In this document: piece after piece, positions 1 to 9,995 of the stretch
How positions within the stretch are numbered: the first letter of the stretch is position 1
Layout of the letters: every line of letters begins with the position of its first letter
Assembly: GCA_009663005.1 (NCBI GenBank)
Contig: VIGQ01000966.1
Location: 1-17,500 of the forward strand
DNA: 17,500 nucleotides
Direction of reading: 5' to 3'
Source of the DNA: Actinidia chinensis
Taxonomy: Eukaryota; Streptophyta; Magnoliopsida; Ericales; Actinidiaceae
Notes under the pieces: generated by a model
The model's input: only the letters and a program-made list of their open reading frames with translations
Told to the model about the DNA's origin: nothing
Databases searched by the model: none
Position numbers and translations under genes: made by a program

Positions 1-591
1 TATCCAGTTTCAAAAATTACAGTTAAAAATAGAGAGGTTACCAAACACGCTTTGTAGACAATTAATTTTGAACACTCACTCTCACACTAGATGGAGTATC
101 ATAATTGTGCGGGGGATCATCTCTTTTGTGAAAAAAAATATGTTCGGAATTGTGTCCGATGGAAGTGCACATAGCGGCGCCGAATTAGGAAATGGAGTTT
201 ACGTGTCGTGAGTCGTGACCACTAAGCAAATTAAATCTACAGAGCTTGATAGTGCATCCAGGGCAGTCATTTCGGGGTCCAGCACTTTGGTTGAGAAAAA
301 TCTGCCCCGCATATTAGGCTAATTTGGAGACGGTGAATTTCAAATTAAAAAAAATTATATTTTATCAACGAAAACAGATTACTTTTATTAAATTAGTAAT
401 CGAAGATTCGAAATTGGCCCTGTTTGGGAGTTTATTATGATTTATAAGATGAATTTGAATGATTAATCATAGAAGCCCGAAAAAAAAAAAAAAAAAAAGA
501 TTTGAATTCCTCATACAAAGGCTTATAATTATACAAAATATTACATCTCTTAATATATTTACTTCTAAATCTACTTTTCACTCGAATTTAA
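1..591. other. AT-rich intergenic DNA, no gene seen
   Basis: No coding frame is supported here. It contains a run of 19 A at 480-498. At 417 there is a short GGCCCTGTTTGGGAG motif that resembles the terminal end of plant DNA transposons, but no matching second end was found, so no element is called. If the exon candidate at 645-783 (minus strand) is real, this stretch would lie in its first intron. Confidence 0.4.
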
Positions 592-644
592 CTAAACATC
601 TTTTATTTTTTTATTAAATTTTATATAGGCGTAAAATTTCTCAC

Positions 645-783
645 CCACCAACAAACTGGACTGAGCACATGCCTGAGGATCAACGCCATCTTCACATAGG
701 TTCTTGTCGCCAGTTTCAATAAGATTGCCGTCCTTCATCTCGACAAGGGACGGGTTAATCCCTTCGCCGTGAGGGAACTCCAT
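645..783 (-). CDS. Possible first coding exon of an unidentified leftward gene
   Basis: The minus-strand frame opens with ATG at 783-781. It gives 46 codons of balanced, coding-like composition, beginning MEFPHGEGINPSLVEMKD and including CEDGVDPQACAQSSLLV. At 644 it runs into a good plant splice donor, GG|GTGAGA, and beyond that the frame becomes AT-rich and stops soon after. This fits a first exon ending in phase 1, with its intron in positions 1-644. An in-frame TGA lies directly before the ATG. A second ATG at 821-819 leads into a frame (MVETSHSVWIPHE) that would join this one if a single base were missing, so the true start is uncertain. I do not recognise the protein family. No downstream exon was identified in the window, so this may also be a gene relic. 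Confidence 0.35.
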
Positions 784-954
784 TCATGAGGAATCCAAAC
801 GCTATGAGATGTCTCCACCATGTCGCCTATGAATTGTGGTATGTTGTCAAATGACATTTTCCTATTTTATTTTTGAAATTCGCAGGATCTCCTTTCATAC
901 TTATCTATTCGAGGATCTCGTCGTGATCTCCACACATGACTCTCATTCTCCATC

Positions 955-964
955 TATAAAAAGG
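955..964 (+). promoter_or_regulatory. TATA-box-like motif
   Basis: TATAAAAAGG is a close match to the plant TATA consensus, and C-rich sequence follows about 20-25 bases downstream, where a transcription start could lie. No coding frame follows on the plus strand. Any transcript would be non-coding, or the motif is fortuitous. It is about 170 bases from the leftward exon candidate and on the opposite strand. Confidence 0.3.
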
Positions 965-1129
965 CCACTCCCACTCCCCCCCCAAAGTGCGCTCATACAA
1001 TCCCTGACTGGTCCCTTAATTCCATGCTGAGAAGCTTGCTACTTTGTATAGCTGAGCTTATATACGCCTTGCGTCTGATCACTGTACACGGAGAAGGTTT
1101 TGAGGGCCTCCCCCAGGCTGTTGTTGACA

Positions 1130-1352
1130 TTTGTTCCCTGTGAAGGTCGTTTAAAGCGTTGCCAAAGTTCAATACAAGCTTAAGAAGTAATTCTGACGGT
1201 GGTTATTTGCCCCCTAAATTTGTACAACAATAAATTAAATATTAATTTTTTTAATTTAAAATTCACGTATTCAAATGAAGTTTAAAGCTTTAATTTGGAA
1301 TTATAAAATCTTAAGAGTGTTATAGAGTTGTAAATGAGCAAGAGTTACTGAG
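1130..1352 (+). repeat. Imperfect tandem duplication, unit 1
   Basis: This is the first of two adjacent, clearly related units. It starts with TTTGTTCCCTG and ends in GTTATAGAGTTGTAAATGAG plus a short tail. It shares a GC-richer head (GTTCAATACA, a run of C) and an AT-rich tail (AATTAAATATTAA, TTTAATTTAAAATTCAC, GAATTATAAAATCTTAA) with the unit that follows. The unit is about 223 bp long. No coding potential is seen in it. Confidence 0.8.
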
Positions 1353-1584
1353 TTTGTTCCCTGCGCCAGGTCGCCTAAAGTACTGCCGAAGTTCAATACA
1401 CTAACTTAAGGCGCAATTTTAACGTTGCTTGCTCGCCCCCAATTGGTTATCACAAACAACAAATTAAATATTAAATTTTTTAATTTAAAATTCACATATT
1501 TCAAATAAAGTCTTAAAAATCTAATTTGTTGAATTATAAAATCTTAAGGAGTTGTTATAGAGTTGTAAATGAGCAAGTTAATGA
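1353..1584 (+). repeat. Imperfect tandem duplication, unit 2
   Basis: This second unit, about 232 bp long, starts again with TTTGTTCCCTG and ends with the same GTTATAGAGTTGTAAATGAG block. It differs from the first unit by scattered substitutions and small indels, so the duplication is not recent. No third copy was seen on either side. Confidence 0.8.
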
Positions 1585-1879
1585 GTGTGAAAATAGAAGT
1601 GGATAAATCTGGCCTGCTTAGTAATGAGCAAAGCTCAAGTAGCTTTTAATGAAACCAAACAAGGGAATAACCTCGGATTGATTATTTTTACATTGTACAT
1701 GAAAGTGTTCATAAACCGCTTACTTTTCTAAACCAAAGAAAAATGATTTTGTATTTTTTTTTATTAAATAATTCTATTTTTTATCCTATTATATAAAATA
1801 TATTTGATAAAAAAATACACAAATAAAATATTAAATGCATTATAATAATGACAAAAAAAAAAAGCGCATGTAGTAAAAA
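1585..1879. other. AT-rich spacer
   Basis: The sequence is very AT-rich with poly-A and poly-T tracts. No gene, RNA or transposon end could be supported. It lies just upstream of the GC-richer island that starts near 1880 and could include a promoter, but no convincing TATA motif stands out from the general AT-richness. Confidence 0.4.
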
Positions 1880-2110
1880 AAATTGCAAAAATCATTACCA
1901 AATTCTAAGGCACAACAGGGGAGTCTACGGCGTCCGTCGCCGATCTTTACGGCGCAGCTTATCGGCGGCCCCGGGTCAAGCTTATTCTCTCTCTTTGATA
2001 ATGACCCAGGTTCTGCGTTTGTTTTCCTCTCGAATCGGTACTAATTTCAAGGGTTGGAACCCTAACTCCCCTTCTTCTTCGGCCTCTTCTTCCTCTTAAT
2101 TTCTCGTGTA
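1880..2110 (+). other. GC-richer, CT-rich island resembling a gene 5' leader
   Basis: Composition changes abruptly from AT-rich to GC-rich (GGCGTCCGTCGCCG, GCGGCCCCGGG) and then CT-rich (CTCTCTCTTT, CTTCTTCTTCGG). This is typical of the transcribed 5' end of plant genes. An ATG at 1998 opens a 32-codon serine-rich frame, MTQVLRLFSSRIGTNFK followed by a Ser-rich tail, that stops at 2097-2099. TCG|GTACTAA near 2036 could be a splice donor. No protein family is recognised. The T-rich DNA downstream fits an intron-containing transcript. Confidence 0.3.
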
Positions 2111-5100
2111 TCTTCCGTTATAAATCGTTTTTGGAGTCATTGCTTTTAGATATTTATATATTGGGATCATGGCGTTGTTTGAAGACCTTGGTATCTTCGT
2201 TTCAGGCCTAAAATCTCGTGTTTTTTGTGAAAGATTATGATGTTACAGATTTAATGGGTGCGGAATGGATCCATTAACAGTCATCAAAAATGAATCTGCG
2301 TTCTTTGTCCATTATTGTTTATTGTGGAACAAGTGGAAGAGTTAATTAGTAGCCTAGTTAGATCCTGATTTTATGGAGTGCATACTTTATTACGAAGATT
2401 GATTAAATGGATTTATATAATGCAGATGTGTTTTCTCCAAATCAATGGTCGAACTGATAAATATAGGATGATCTGATTTTGTGAGAGCATATTTCAAAGG
2501 TAATCTGGGTTTTCTTTTTCTTTTTAATTGAAAAGGCGGATCAACTTTGGATCAAATTTTGAATCCCGTTCTATAGTCCTTTGTTGTTTTACTGTTGAGC
2601 ATGACTCATTGGAAACAATATAGTCCTAATTTAGAACAGTTCAAGGACAAATTCCCATAGTTTATCGAAAAAATAATCATAAATTATGCTAATTCATTTA
2701 CATGTACCAAATGATCTGCAATTGCCAGGCAAACTATAAAAGTTTGTTTTCAAAGCTCTTCTCTTTCTGTTGTAGACTTAAATGCCTCTACCATGAAAGT
2801 AAAAATAGTATGCAGGTTGTAAATTAACATCCTTCACATACTTTTTATTATTCAAAACACGCCTATTACGGATCACTAGCTTATTACATGGCTCGAGGTG
2901 GGTACGTGCCCAAGTGTCAGGTTTTTTTTTAATTTTCATTTCAATGATATGTGGACAAGGCAAAATATTCAGATTTCTTAGTATATTTCTTTTATATTTT
3001 AGGTCTTTGCTAGGTGTTATAACGTATTTCATGTATAATTTGATAGTTTAGCATATTTGTTTGTGAACTATGAATTACTAATATACACTTCCTAGGTGGT
3101 GAGTCTCCAACTAAAAATGTTAGACATGATCCCATACCCTTATTCCGAGTGTCGAGGTGTCGACAAGGTTCTTTGACTTTTAGGAGAATCCATCTACGTT
3201 GTAACATGATCCCCTAGCTTTTAAGATTATCAACATGGTAGCTTCTGCAAGGGTAAACCTTTTTGCTCTATTTTTTAGCATTTAGAGTTCTTCCCTTTTA
3301 GAAACTTAAAACAGTTTTGCTGGCTATGATAGTTGATGCTCTTAATGAATGTTTTGTGCGTGACCTTGAAGTGTTCTTAGCTTCCTTCATTTAGTGATGT
3401 TTCCACATATCACTTCCATTTGTTACTTTCATCCGGATTTTCTGGTCACTTCACCCTAAGAAAAATGCATTATCTCTCATGTTGTTATCTTTGATTTCAA
3501 ATCAAGAGAAATTTATTTTGGAGGCAAGTCTCATGCTCAACAGATTATTTTTCTTCAATGGGCTTTGTATCAATTTGACACTATTTATCAAGTTTGTGCT
3601 TTTAGGTGGATAACCTCTTTTTGAGTGGACATTTCTAACTTTGCTCGCTACAGCTGTTGCAATAGTGTGCAGCAAATTTTGTTTTCCATGTTATATGTGA
3701 TATTTCACAAATCAATTCTGAACTATGAGCATTCTTCTCTCACCACACTACTTAAGGCCTCAATACAAGAATGGATGCTAATGCTTTAATTTGTTCTTTC
3801 AATGTTGTGGAAATAGTGTATCTGATGACTTTGGTCATTGTTCTGCGAACACATTCCCCATGGTAGCAACCTTCTGTTTTGGTTGCTTACTTCATCACTT
3901 CTCGTTCTTTTTTTTCTGTTTTTGTTTCATCTTCTTGTATATCATTTCTTCTGTAAATGATTTTCTAAAAAAATTTCATCCAGGATGTCATTATAGAAGA
4001 TTTTGACTATGTTATAATGTATGTAGTATTACTTCAAATGTTTTCAAATGATCTCATGTTTTATTATGAATAATCTTCATTTCCTTTTTAGTGATGCTAC
4101 ACCGTTCTTATCAACACATGGAAACAGAATTCCTCTTCTTAAGCAGTCGTCGCTCACTATGATGCATCCTGTAGTGGACGATGCATACATGCAGTTTGGA
4201 GTGAAATGATCCACATCAGATAGACTAAAAAATACCTTAAGAAAATTGTGTTGAAAAAGTCACGGACAACTTCATATTTTACCTGAATGAGGAGAATAGT
4301 TTAAACAATAGATTTAATCCAATTGAGTATTGCAGACCATATTCATCAATTTTCTCAGTGGAGGGATGATGTACTGTTCCGTGTCATACCCTGGATTTTT
4401 GCATTTAACTGTAGGCAAAGTGCTCCGCTCACAATGGTTGGATTCGTTCCTCGGATGCATTGGATTGGATTAGAAGGTTTATGTAATTCAAAATTAGACA
4501 GTAATATTCTGTTTCGAGACTCTTTTGGGTTGTTGGGAAAACCAGGTCAGCTGTGGGCTGACAGGTTTTAATGGTGACTTGTGTTTGCTAAGCCTCTTAG
4601 TACTGCTGCTTGCTTCGCTCTGTACAGGAAATAAGATATTAAATAAGCTCTTCCTGAAATTATCCTGAAAACAATTTTCTGCTGGTTTTCATGAAGACTG
4701 GCGGGCTCTCCGACCATTTCTTGAGATTCCAACAGTCTCTTAGATTCTTATTCATATTAAGATTTTTGTACCATTTCACATTTGTGCCTTTTCATTTGTT
4801 GTTGCTAATGAATGGCAGACGAGCTCTTAGCTTCTTTTTATTATGAAAATTTGATGCTCTGTCTTCCTTTCCTTCCTTTCCTGGTAGCGTTTGCACTTTG
4901 TTTCCCCCTCTGTTAGAAAATGCATTGTAATATTATAATAATGAAGGATGGTGGTGATGGTCACTTACAGTATGAATTCTCTCAAAAATCATCATCTTTC
5001 TCAGGTAATCATATGATTTAACTAATTTTGGTTACATGTGATTGATTGTATGGTTGATATACAGATCTATCTTTCTAATTTTTTTTTTTTGGCAGAAACT

Positions 5101-6600
5101 GTGAAAACATTGCAATCTTTACTTGTTTGGCAAATGCTACTGATGCCCCTCCAATCGGGTCAAAGTAATTGGTGTACCTTTTTTCTTCCCTTATTATCGT
5201 TTCAATACGTTTCGTCTAATTTTATATATTATCTGATTTCTGGGTATGGATTGCCAATTATTGTGCTTAGATCATTTTGAAGTTGAAATATGCTGGTTCC
5301 ATTCTGAGTGGGACGTATCAGGACAATTCATATAGTAATCATTTTTTTATTTCATCATTTTTATGTTAGTTTCTACATGTTGAGTGTTAGCTGCAAGCCT
5401 ATTAGGTCCTTGGAAGGAAATTTTCATTCCTGGTAGAGCTCTTCGGAGCAACTACCAGGAGATGTATTGTTTTCACATCATACGAACTGTTATGTACATT
5501 TTAGGGTTTTATATATTATTTATCATGTTTGTCTTTTAGATGGGACATTTGAATTCACGTGCACCGCATATAACAAAGGAGTGTGATCACAAATCAGGCA
5601 GATTTTAGAAAAACTATTTGGCCTCTACATGTTCAATACCTCACTACTTACATCCGCAGGAATTGTAATGGTTTTTGGGAGTTAGTACTTCACCTGCATA
5701 GTAATGTTCATTTGTTTCTTGTGTCACTTGAGTTGCATTCATGGACTTTTCGAGTGGTAAGCACAAGGTCGTGTACGTATTTCCTGACACTTCCGTCGTT
5801 CCCTCTCAAAATTTCCTATATGTTATATGATTCTCAAACTTTGTTATATCAGCATGACTCCCTACAGTAAAGGTGGCGCTACAAATAAGTAGGTAGATTT
5901 TAAAGGTTTTTGGTACTTTTTAGAAACATTTGTGACAACATATTCATGCCAAACTAACGGGATGTTTGGGTTATCTGCTCTAGAATCAATGTTACATTAG
6001 AAAACGGGAACTATCTGTGGTAATCCAACTTTGAGCCATGATTTTTGAGAATCGGGATGTAAGTTATCTAGGCAATAGAAATATAGAAGTTTAGACTTTC
6101 ACATGTGAGCATTCCGGGATGAAGGAATGCAGTTATCTGCCTTAATAACTTGATAGTTCATGATAGGAGCAAAACAACTATTGATGGGCAATCAATCAAA
6201 CTTTTGAAGCATGATTTGAGAGAACTTGAAGATGGTACTCAAATTGGCCTCTGTTAAGTTGTGTTTTTTGGGGGGCTTTTGCATGAAAAATTACAAACCA
6301 TTGTAGGTATCTCTAGGTTCAAAATCTCAAATATGGTAGTGGCGATACAATGTATCAACTGATATTTAAAACCTTGGTACCAATGCAGTATGATTCTAAC
6401 AATTTTGTTTGTCGCAAGTATATGAAAATTCTCATTCTAGTGCAACTTAGTTTCGGGAAATAAATATCACATCTCTCATACAATTTCGCATTCTATCTTT
6501 TCCTGCTTAATTGCTATTTAATAGTGGGGCTTTCGTCAAGAATTGCTAGGATGATTGTTGACTCATAACTTTGGTCAGTGAAGGCCTTACATAATGACAA
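2111..6600 (+). other. Long T-rich, intron-like region with no identifiable product
   Basis: For about 4.5 kb the plus strand is T-rich with many pyrimidine tracts before AG, as in plant introns, and has stops in every frame. Short, more balanced patches occur near 4090-4205, 4330-4570, 5096-5164, 5400-5480 and 5580-5870. Only the 5096-5164 patch has good splice signals on both sides. I could not join any of these into a recognisable protein. It may be an intron-rich gene with short exons, a non-coding transcript, or a decayed gene. Confidence 0.3.
5096..5164 (+). CDS. Candidate internal exon, product unknown
   Basis: A strong acceptor (a run of T, then GGCAG) precedes this 69-base segment, and a good donor, AAA|GTAATT, follows it. 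Two of the three frames are open. One reads NCENIAIFTCLANATDAPP and the other TVKTLQSLLVWQMLLMPL. Neither was recognised. The call rests on splice signals and composition alone. If real, it belongs to the putative plus-strand transcript starting near 1880. Confidence 0.25.
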
Positions 6601-6624
6601 TATGTTTGCTTCATGTGTTGTTCA

Positions 6625-6845
6625 TGGCTTTGGAGGGAAGATATATGAGATTGGATCATCAGGCATAAGCAGTCTTAAGGGCACATCAATAGACGAAACA
6701 AATGCCTGAATGCTTTCGTCTCCCTCTATGGGACGATGCCCCTTGTACCAACCAACGTAAAGCTGTCGTCTCCCTCTACAGGACACGAATGGTTCTGGTA
6801 ACAAAGGTCTTCCAATTCTTCCACGCGATCTGAGTTTGTTCAGTA
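6625..6845. other. Coding-like island with an internal 50-bp direct repeat
   Basis: This patch is more balanced in composition than its AT-rich surroundings and is open on both strands for some length. The plus strand reads VHGFGGKIYEIGSSGISSLK before stopping. The minus strand has a 60-codon frame from 6804 to 6622. Two 25-base copies sharing CGTCTCCCTCTA start at 6712 and 6762, so part of it is a short tandem duplication. It could be the last exon of the putative transcript to its left, or a transposon fragment. I do not recognise it. Confidence 0.25.
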
Positions 6846-6860
6846 TCTTGTATCCCTAGA

Positions 6861-8001
6861 TTAGAGTGATGCTTAGTTAGGTTTCAAACACTCGATAGTA
6901 ACAGGGCTTGTAATTTCTTTGCATTAGGTATTCCATTCATTTATTATTATCACAATAAAAATTACGGGGAATAACGCTAATGTTTTTCACAAATAATTCC
7001 ATTTTTTGAAAATAGACGATCTGGTCAATTTGATTTTTTTCATGAATGATTTTCTCAGCAAAATTTACTAACTAGACAGTTTGGATGACAAAAGTATGCT
7101 ACCTAATTGAATTATTTGGATTGCTTGGTGAGCTTAGATGTGGGGGGGCCCCACGCCACTAACAGCACCTTGCATACACCAACCCCACCAAGTAGGTGTT
7201 TGATCTTTTTGAGTGCCAATGTTGGAATGGTTAAATTTTATGATAGTGATTTTATATTAATGCATTTTATTTATTATTTTTATTATGTACTTTTTAATAA
7301 TGTATAAATATCACAAACCCATTCGCCCATTGCATGGCCTGGTATGGGTTTCGCCCCTTTTGATAATCACCCCTGTGTTCACAAAACTTTATTATAATTT
7401 TGGCATCATAACGATACAAAATAAAGTTCACTGATCAAAAATGAGTATAAAAAATATTAAATTTGGTTATTTATTTTGACTTCAATTGTAAAAAATATAA
7501 ATTTTTACTTTTATGTTTAGACTTCTCACATCAATTTCTTGATTTTAACTAAGAGCTGGTCAACTTTTGACTAAGCAAAAATAATAAAAAAAAGTTCAAT
7601 CTTTTTTATTTAACTCAAAAGGAACTTTTCGTTATTTTTTTTAAATAGATTAAAATCTTTACATTTTAGGTTTCTCTCGGAACATTGAAAAAAAAAGATT
7701 TTCAATAAAACAATGATAAAAAAACTCTTAAACATAACAAAATTAAGACCTAAGTAATTATAGTTATCTTTCTTACATGGGCAAGCATCTCTCTAAGAGC
7801 CTGGTTATACAACTATCTCGGTAAATTTCATAAAAGATCTAAAAAAAAAAGTTACTCTAATACGTTACTCAAGTGACTAGTAAAATACTCTTTATTATAA
7901 TTTGTATCAAATGTATGTGGCAATATTCGTTAATTGGTAACTTTTTGTATTCTAAATTAGAACTTTCTTTATCTCTCTATTATTTTATATTTAAAGATAC
8001 T
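6861..8001. other. AT-rich intergenic DNA
   Basis: No gene is supported. Near 7140 there is a GTGGGGGGGCCCCAC palindrome set in otherwise AT-rich DNA, which could be a transposon scar. The remainder is poly-A/poly-T-rich with no long frame on either strand. Confidence 0.45.
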
Positions 8002-8009
8002 TTAGGACT

Positions 8010-8174
8010 CCGGGGGCGGCCCAAGTAGCCTCTGATTGGGTCAGCTGACCCCATCAGCCTTTAAAAATGTTCAGTTTTTTTTTTTTTTAGTGTTATTTTC
8101 AAAACTTTTTTTTTTTGTGTTATATTATGTTTTTTAAAAAATTTAAACCCATAAAAGAAATATAGAATGCACAT

Positions 8175-8205
<31 letters not shown>

Positions 8206-8210
8206 CACTG
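8010..8210. mobile_element. hAT-like MITE (non-autonomous DNA transposon)
   Basis: The left end reads CCGGGGGCGGCCCAAG. The right end, read on the minus strand, starts CAGTGGGCGGCTCCAG, so 8 of the first 10 bases agree. GC-rich ends of the CAGTGGCGG type are common in plant hAT elements. The flanks carry an imperfect 8-bp target duplication: TTAGGACT at 8002-8009 and TTAGGAAC at 8211-8218, matching at 6 of 8 positions. Inside are a 14-bp palindrome (GGGTCAGCTGACCC, 8038-8051) and poly-T, with no transposase. The 201-bp size and lack of coding capacity indicate a MITE that depended on an element elsewhere. Divergence of the ends and of the target duplication suggests an old insertion. Confidence 0.6.
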
Positions 8211-8638
8211 TTAGGAACAGAAATATTGTTTAAGTAAGCCTAACTAAATAGTTACTATTGTTGCATTATTTTTTTTTTTAAAATTAAAAAGTATTTTAAT
8301 TAAAGTTGCTTATACTTATGGAAAAAAATTAATTTTTTTCTAAACTTTCACTCAATATCTCGTATATAATGTCATTTAAAAAGATTAATTAAATTTTATG
8401 ATTTTTTAAAATATTTATAATTTGCGCCGACGTTAATTCCGTCAAATTAATGACGAAAGATACCTATGTGAAATATAATGTTTGAAGGGAAAAAATTAAT
8501 CTTATTCGCATTGGGTTGGCTAGCTAGATGTATACAAAGTCGATGTGAAAAATGAAAAAAACAAAATAAATAAAGGAGATTTTGATTTTTTCCCGTTCTG
8601 ATTGGTCAATATAAAAAAACATATTATAAGTGGTTTCA

Positions 8639-8644
8639 CACGTG
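8639..8644. promoter_or_regulatory. G-box / ABRE-like motif without an adjacent gene
   Basis: ACACGTGG contains the palindromic CACGTG core bound by plant bZIP and bHLH factors. An ATTGG (CCAAT complement) at 8601 and a TATAAAAAAA at 8610 lie just upstream, but no coding frame follows. The motif may be left over from a promoter or occur by chance. Confidence 0.2.
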
Positions 8645-8733
8645 GTCCCCATTACGTTTGAATGGGCCAGAGCGCTTTAGACCCCACGTTGGCTGAAGTT
8701 TCATATGCAAGCATGTGGACTTTGGTTGTGGAT

Positions 8734-8763
8734 TTTTTGTTTTTGTTTTTGTTTTTGTTTTTG
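8734..8763 (+). repeat. (TTTTTG)5 microsatellite
   Basis: Five uninterrupted copies of TTTTTG are present. It is a simple-sequence repeat and is probably length-polymorphic. Confidence 0.95.
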
Positions 8764-9510
8764 TAGAAATCCAAGCTGCTATTGGTAAGGTAGATTGAAA
8801 AGACAGTCCAAATATAGTAATATCCACCATCTAATATTTGTCCAACACTCTTTGTCAACCACTACTTTGACCTGATCAAGCAATAAGATACTGATAGAAA
8901 AATTAAATGCAATTCTTATTTTACAAAAATCTAATATTAGAGATAGGCTTTTATTCCAGTTGTGTACTTATGAGGTCCTCCAAGCACTAACGGTGTGGGT
9001 AAGTAGGTTGTTTATGTAAGAACTTAACTCGATCGACATTGTAATCTCAATAGTATCGGATACATTCCAATCTTAAAATATATTCTTGAAATCAAATTTA
9101 TTGCACATCCCAGTTTTAAATATTATAAAATATTTATAAAAAATATTAAAATATGTGAGAAATGTGCATCACCTATAATGGGGGGGGGGCTTGACTCATT
9201 ATTTGTAATTAATTTTGATTTTGACATATTTTTGGGTAAGGTGTTATCTTTACATCAAACTGAATGTTCAGTGGCAAAGATTAAGGAACCTAAGAATCTT
9301 AAAAATGCGTTAAAGATTTAAAGCCAAGCCACCATCAAAAACCCACCTTTTTTATTTTCCCATCTTCCAATTTATTTGTGGAGGTGGGAGTGGTTGAGTC
9401 ACTTTGGGTGGTGGTGTTGGATCGCATCCAACTTCTTTTAACTGCTGAGGTTTTGAAAGGATGATTGGTATCAGTGAAGCCAATGGATCTCCGTCATTTT
9501 AAGGTGATGA

Positions 9511-9525
9511 GGGGGGGGGGGGGGG
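9511..9525 (+). repeat. 15-base poly-G tract
   Basis: Fifteen consecutive G occur in AT-rich DNA. Such runs are rare in plant genomes and hard to sequence, so the exact length should be treated as uncertain. Confidence 0.9.
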
Positions 9526-9567
9526 TTCTGACAACGTCATCTTGTAACAAATTTATCAAGCATATAT

Positions 9568-9751
9568 GGCTCAGTTTGGTAATATTTAAAAACCAAACTT
9601 TTTTTAAGTTTGCTATAAAAAAAAGTTAAGATTTTTTGACTTTACTTTAACTACACAATTAAATAAAAAAGCCAAACAAAGTTCAACTTCGACTGACTTT
9701 TTTATTATAAACTTAAAAAAAATCAACCAAAAAGTTATAGCAAACGAAGCC
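9568..9751. mobile_element. Tourist-like (PIF/Harbinger-type) MITE, copy 1
   Basis: The left end is GGCTCAGTTTGGTA and the right end, on the minus strand, is GGCTTCGTTTGCTA, agreeing at 11 of 14 positions. Ends of the GGCYYYGTTTGG form are typical of Tourist-like elements. The flanking triplets are TAT on the left and TAG on the right, a poor trace of the 3-bp target duplication expected for this class. The interior is made of A and T tracts with no coding capacity. It resembles the element at 10270-10465 over its left half, sharing AATATTTAAAAA and TTTTTTGACTT blocks. Confidence 0.6.
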
Positions 9752-9755
9752 TAGT

Positions 9756-9764
9756 ATATGAAAA
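9756..9764 (+). repeat. 9-bp target site duplication, left copy
   Basis: ATATGAAAA is repeated exactly at 9987-9995, directly flanking the element at 9765-9986. A 9-bp duplication is the signature of Mutator-superfamily insertion. Confidence 0.65.
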
Positions 9765-9986
9765 GGAAAAAATGCTATGGGTACCCAAAGCACATACTAG
9801 GAGAGAGAGGGACACAAGAGGAGTGGCCCCCCGCACCCAGGGTGTTGTGGGGGCCACCTCACTAAGTATGTGGGGCCCACTCCTGGGTGCGGGGGGGCCC
9901 CCTCAAGTATGTGGGGCCACTCCTTTGGTGTTCTCTCTTTGGTGTGTATTTGGGGTACCCAAAATAGAGTACACATAGCACATACC
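9765..9986. mobile_element. Mutator-like MITE with long inverted repeats
   Basis: This 222-bp element begins GGAAAAAATGCTATGGG. On the minus strand its other end begins GGTATGTGCTATGTGTAC, and both arms continue into GGGTACCC, ACACCAAAG-like and GAGTGGCCCC blocks. The arms pair over most of their length, and the right arm carries a small extra segment. Perfect 9-bp direct repeats (ATATGAAAA) lie immediately outside, as expected for the Mutator superfamily. The GC-rich centre contains a repeated GTATGTGGGGCC motif (near 9866 and 9907) and strong C/G runs that would form a stable hairpin. No transposase is encoded; the frames on both strands are by-products of the GC-rich inverted repeat. The intact target duplication suggests a fairly recent insertion. 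Confidence 0.75.
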
Positions 9987-9995
9987 ATATGAAAA
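9987..9995 (+). repeat. 9-bp target site duplication, right copy
   Basis: ATATGAAAA here is identical to the copy at 9756-9764 on the other side of the Mutator-like MITE. Confidence 0.65.

Larger units (their letters stand above)
8211..9567. other. AT-rich intergenic DNA with homopolymers
   Basis: No gene is supported. It holds a TTTTTG microsatellite (8734-8763), a G-box-like CACGTG at 8639-8644, a 10-base poly-G ending at 9189 and a 15-base poly-G at 9511-9525. The small minus-strand frames near 8640-8850 run through the microsatellite and show no protein-like features. Confidence 0.45.

Noticed and set aside
417..600. A MITE starting at GGCCCTGTTTGGGAG
   Set aside because: One end looks right, but no inverted partner or target duplication was found.
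1000..1130. A microRNA precursor downstream of the TATA-like motif
   Set aside because: No long hairpin could be drawn and no known plant microRNA sequence was recognised.
2778..3207. Two minus-strand frames of 84 and 65 codons
   Set aside because: They lie in T-rich intron-like plus-strand DNA, overlap each other and show no recognisable motif or splice support.
8636..8858. Two minus-strand frames with Lys-Asn or Lys-Thr repeats
   Set aside because: The repeats are translations of the TTTTTG microsatellite in two frames.
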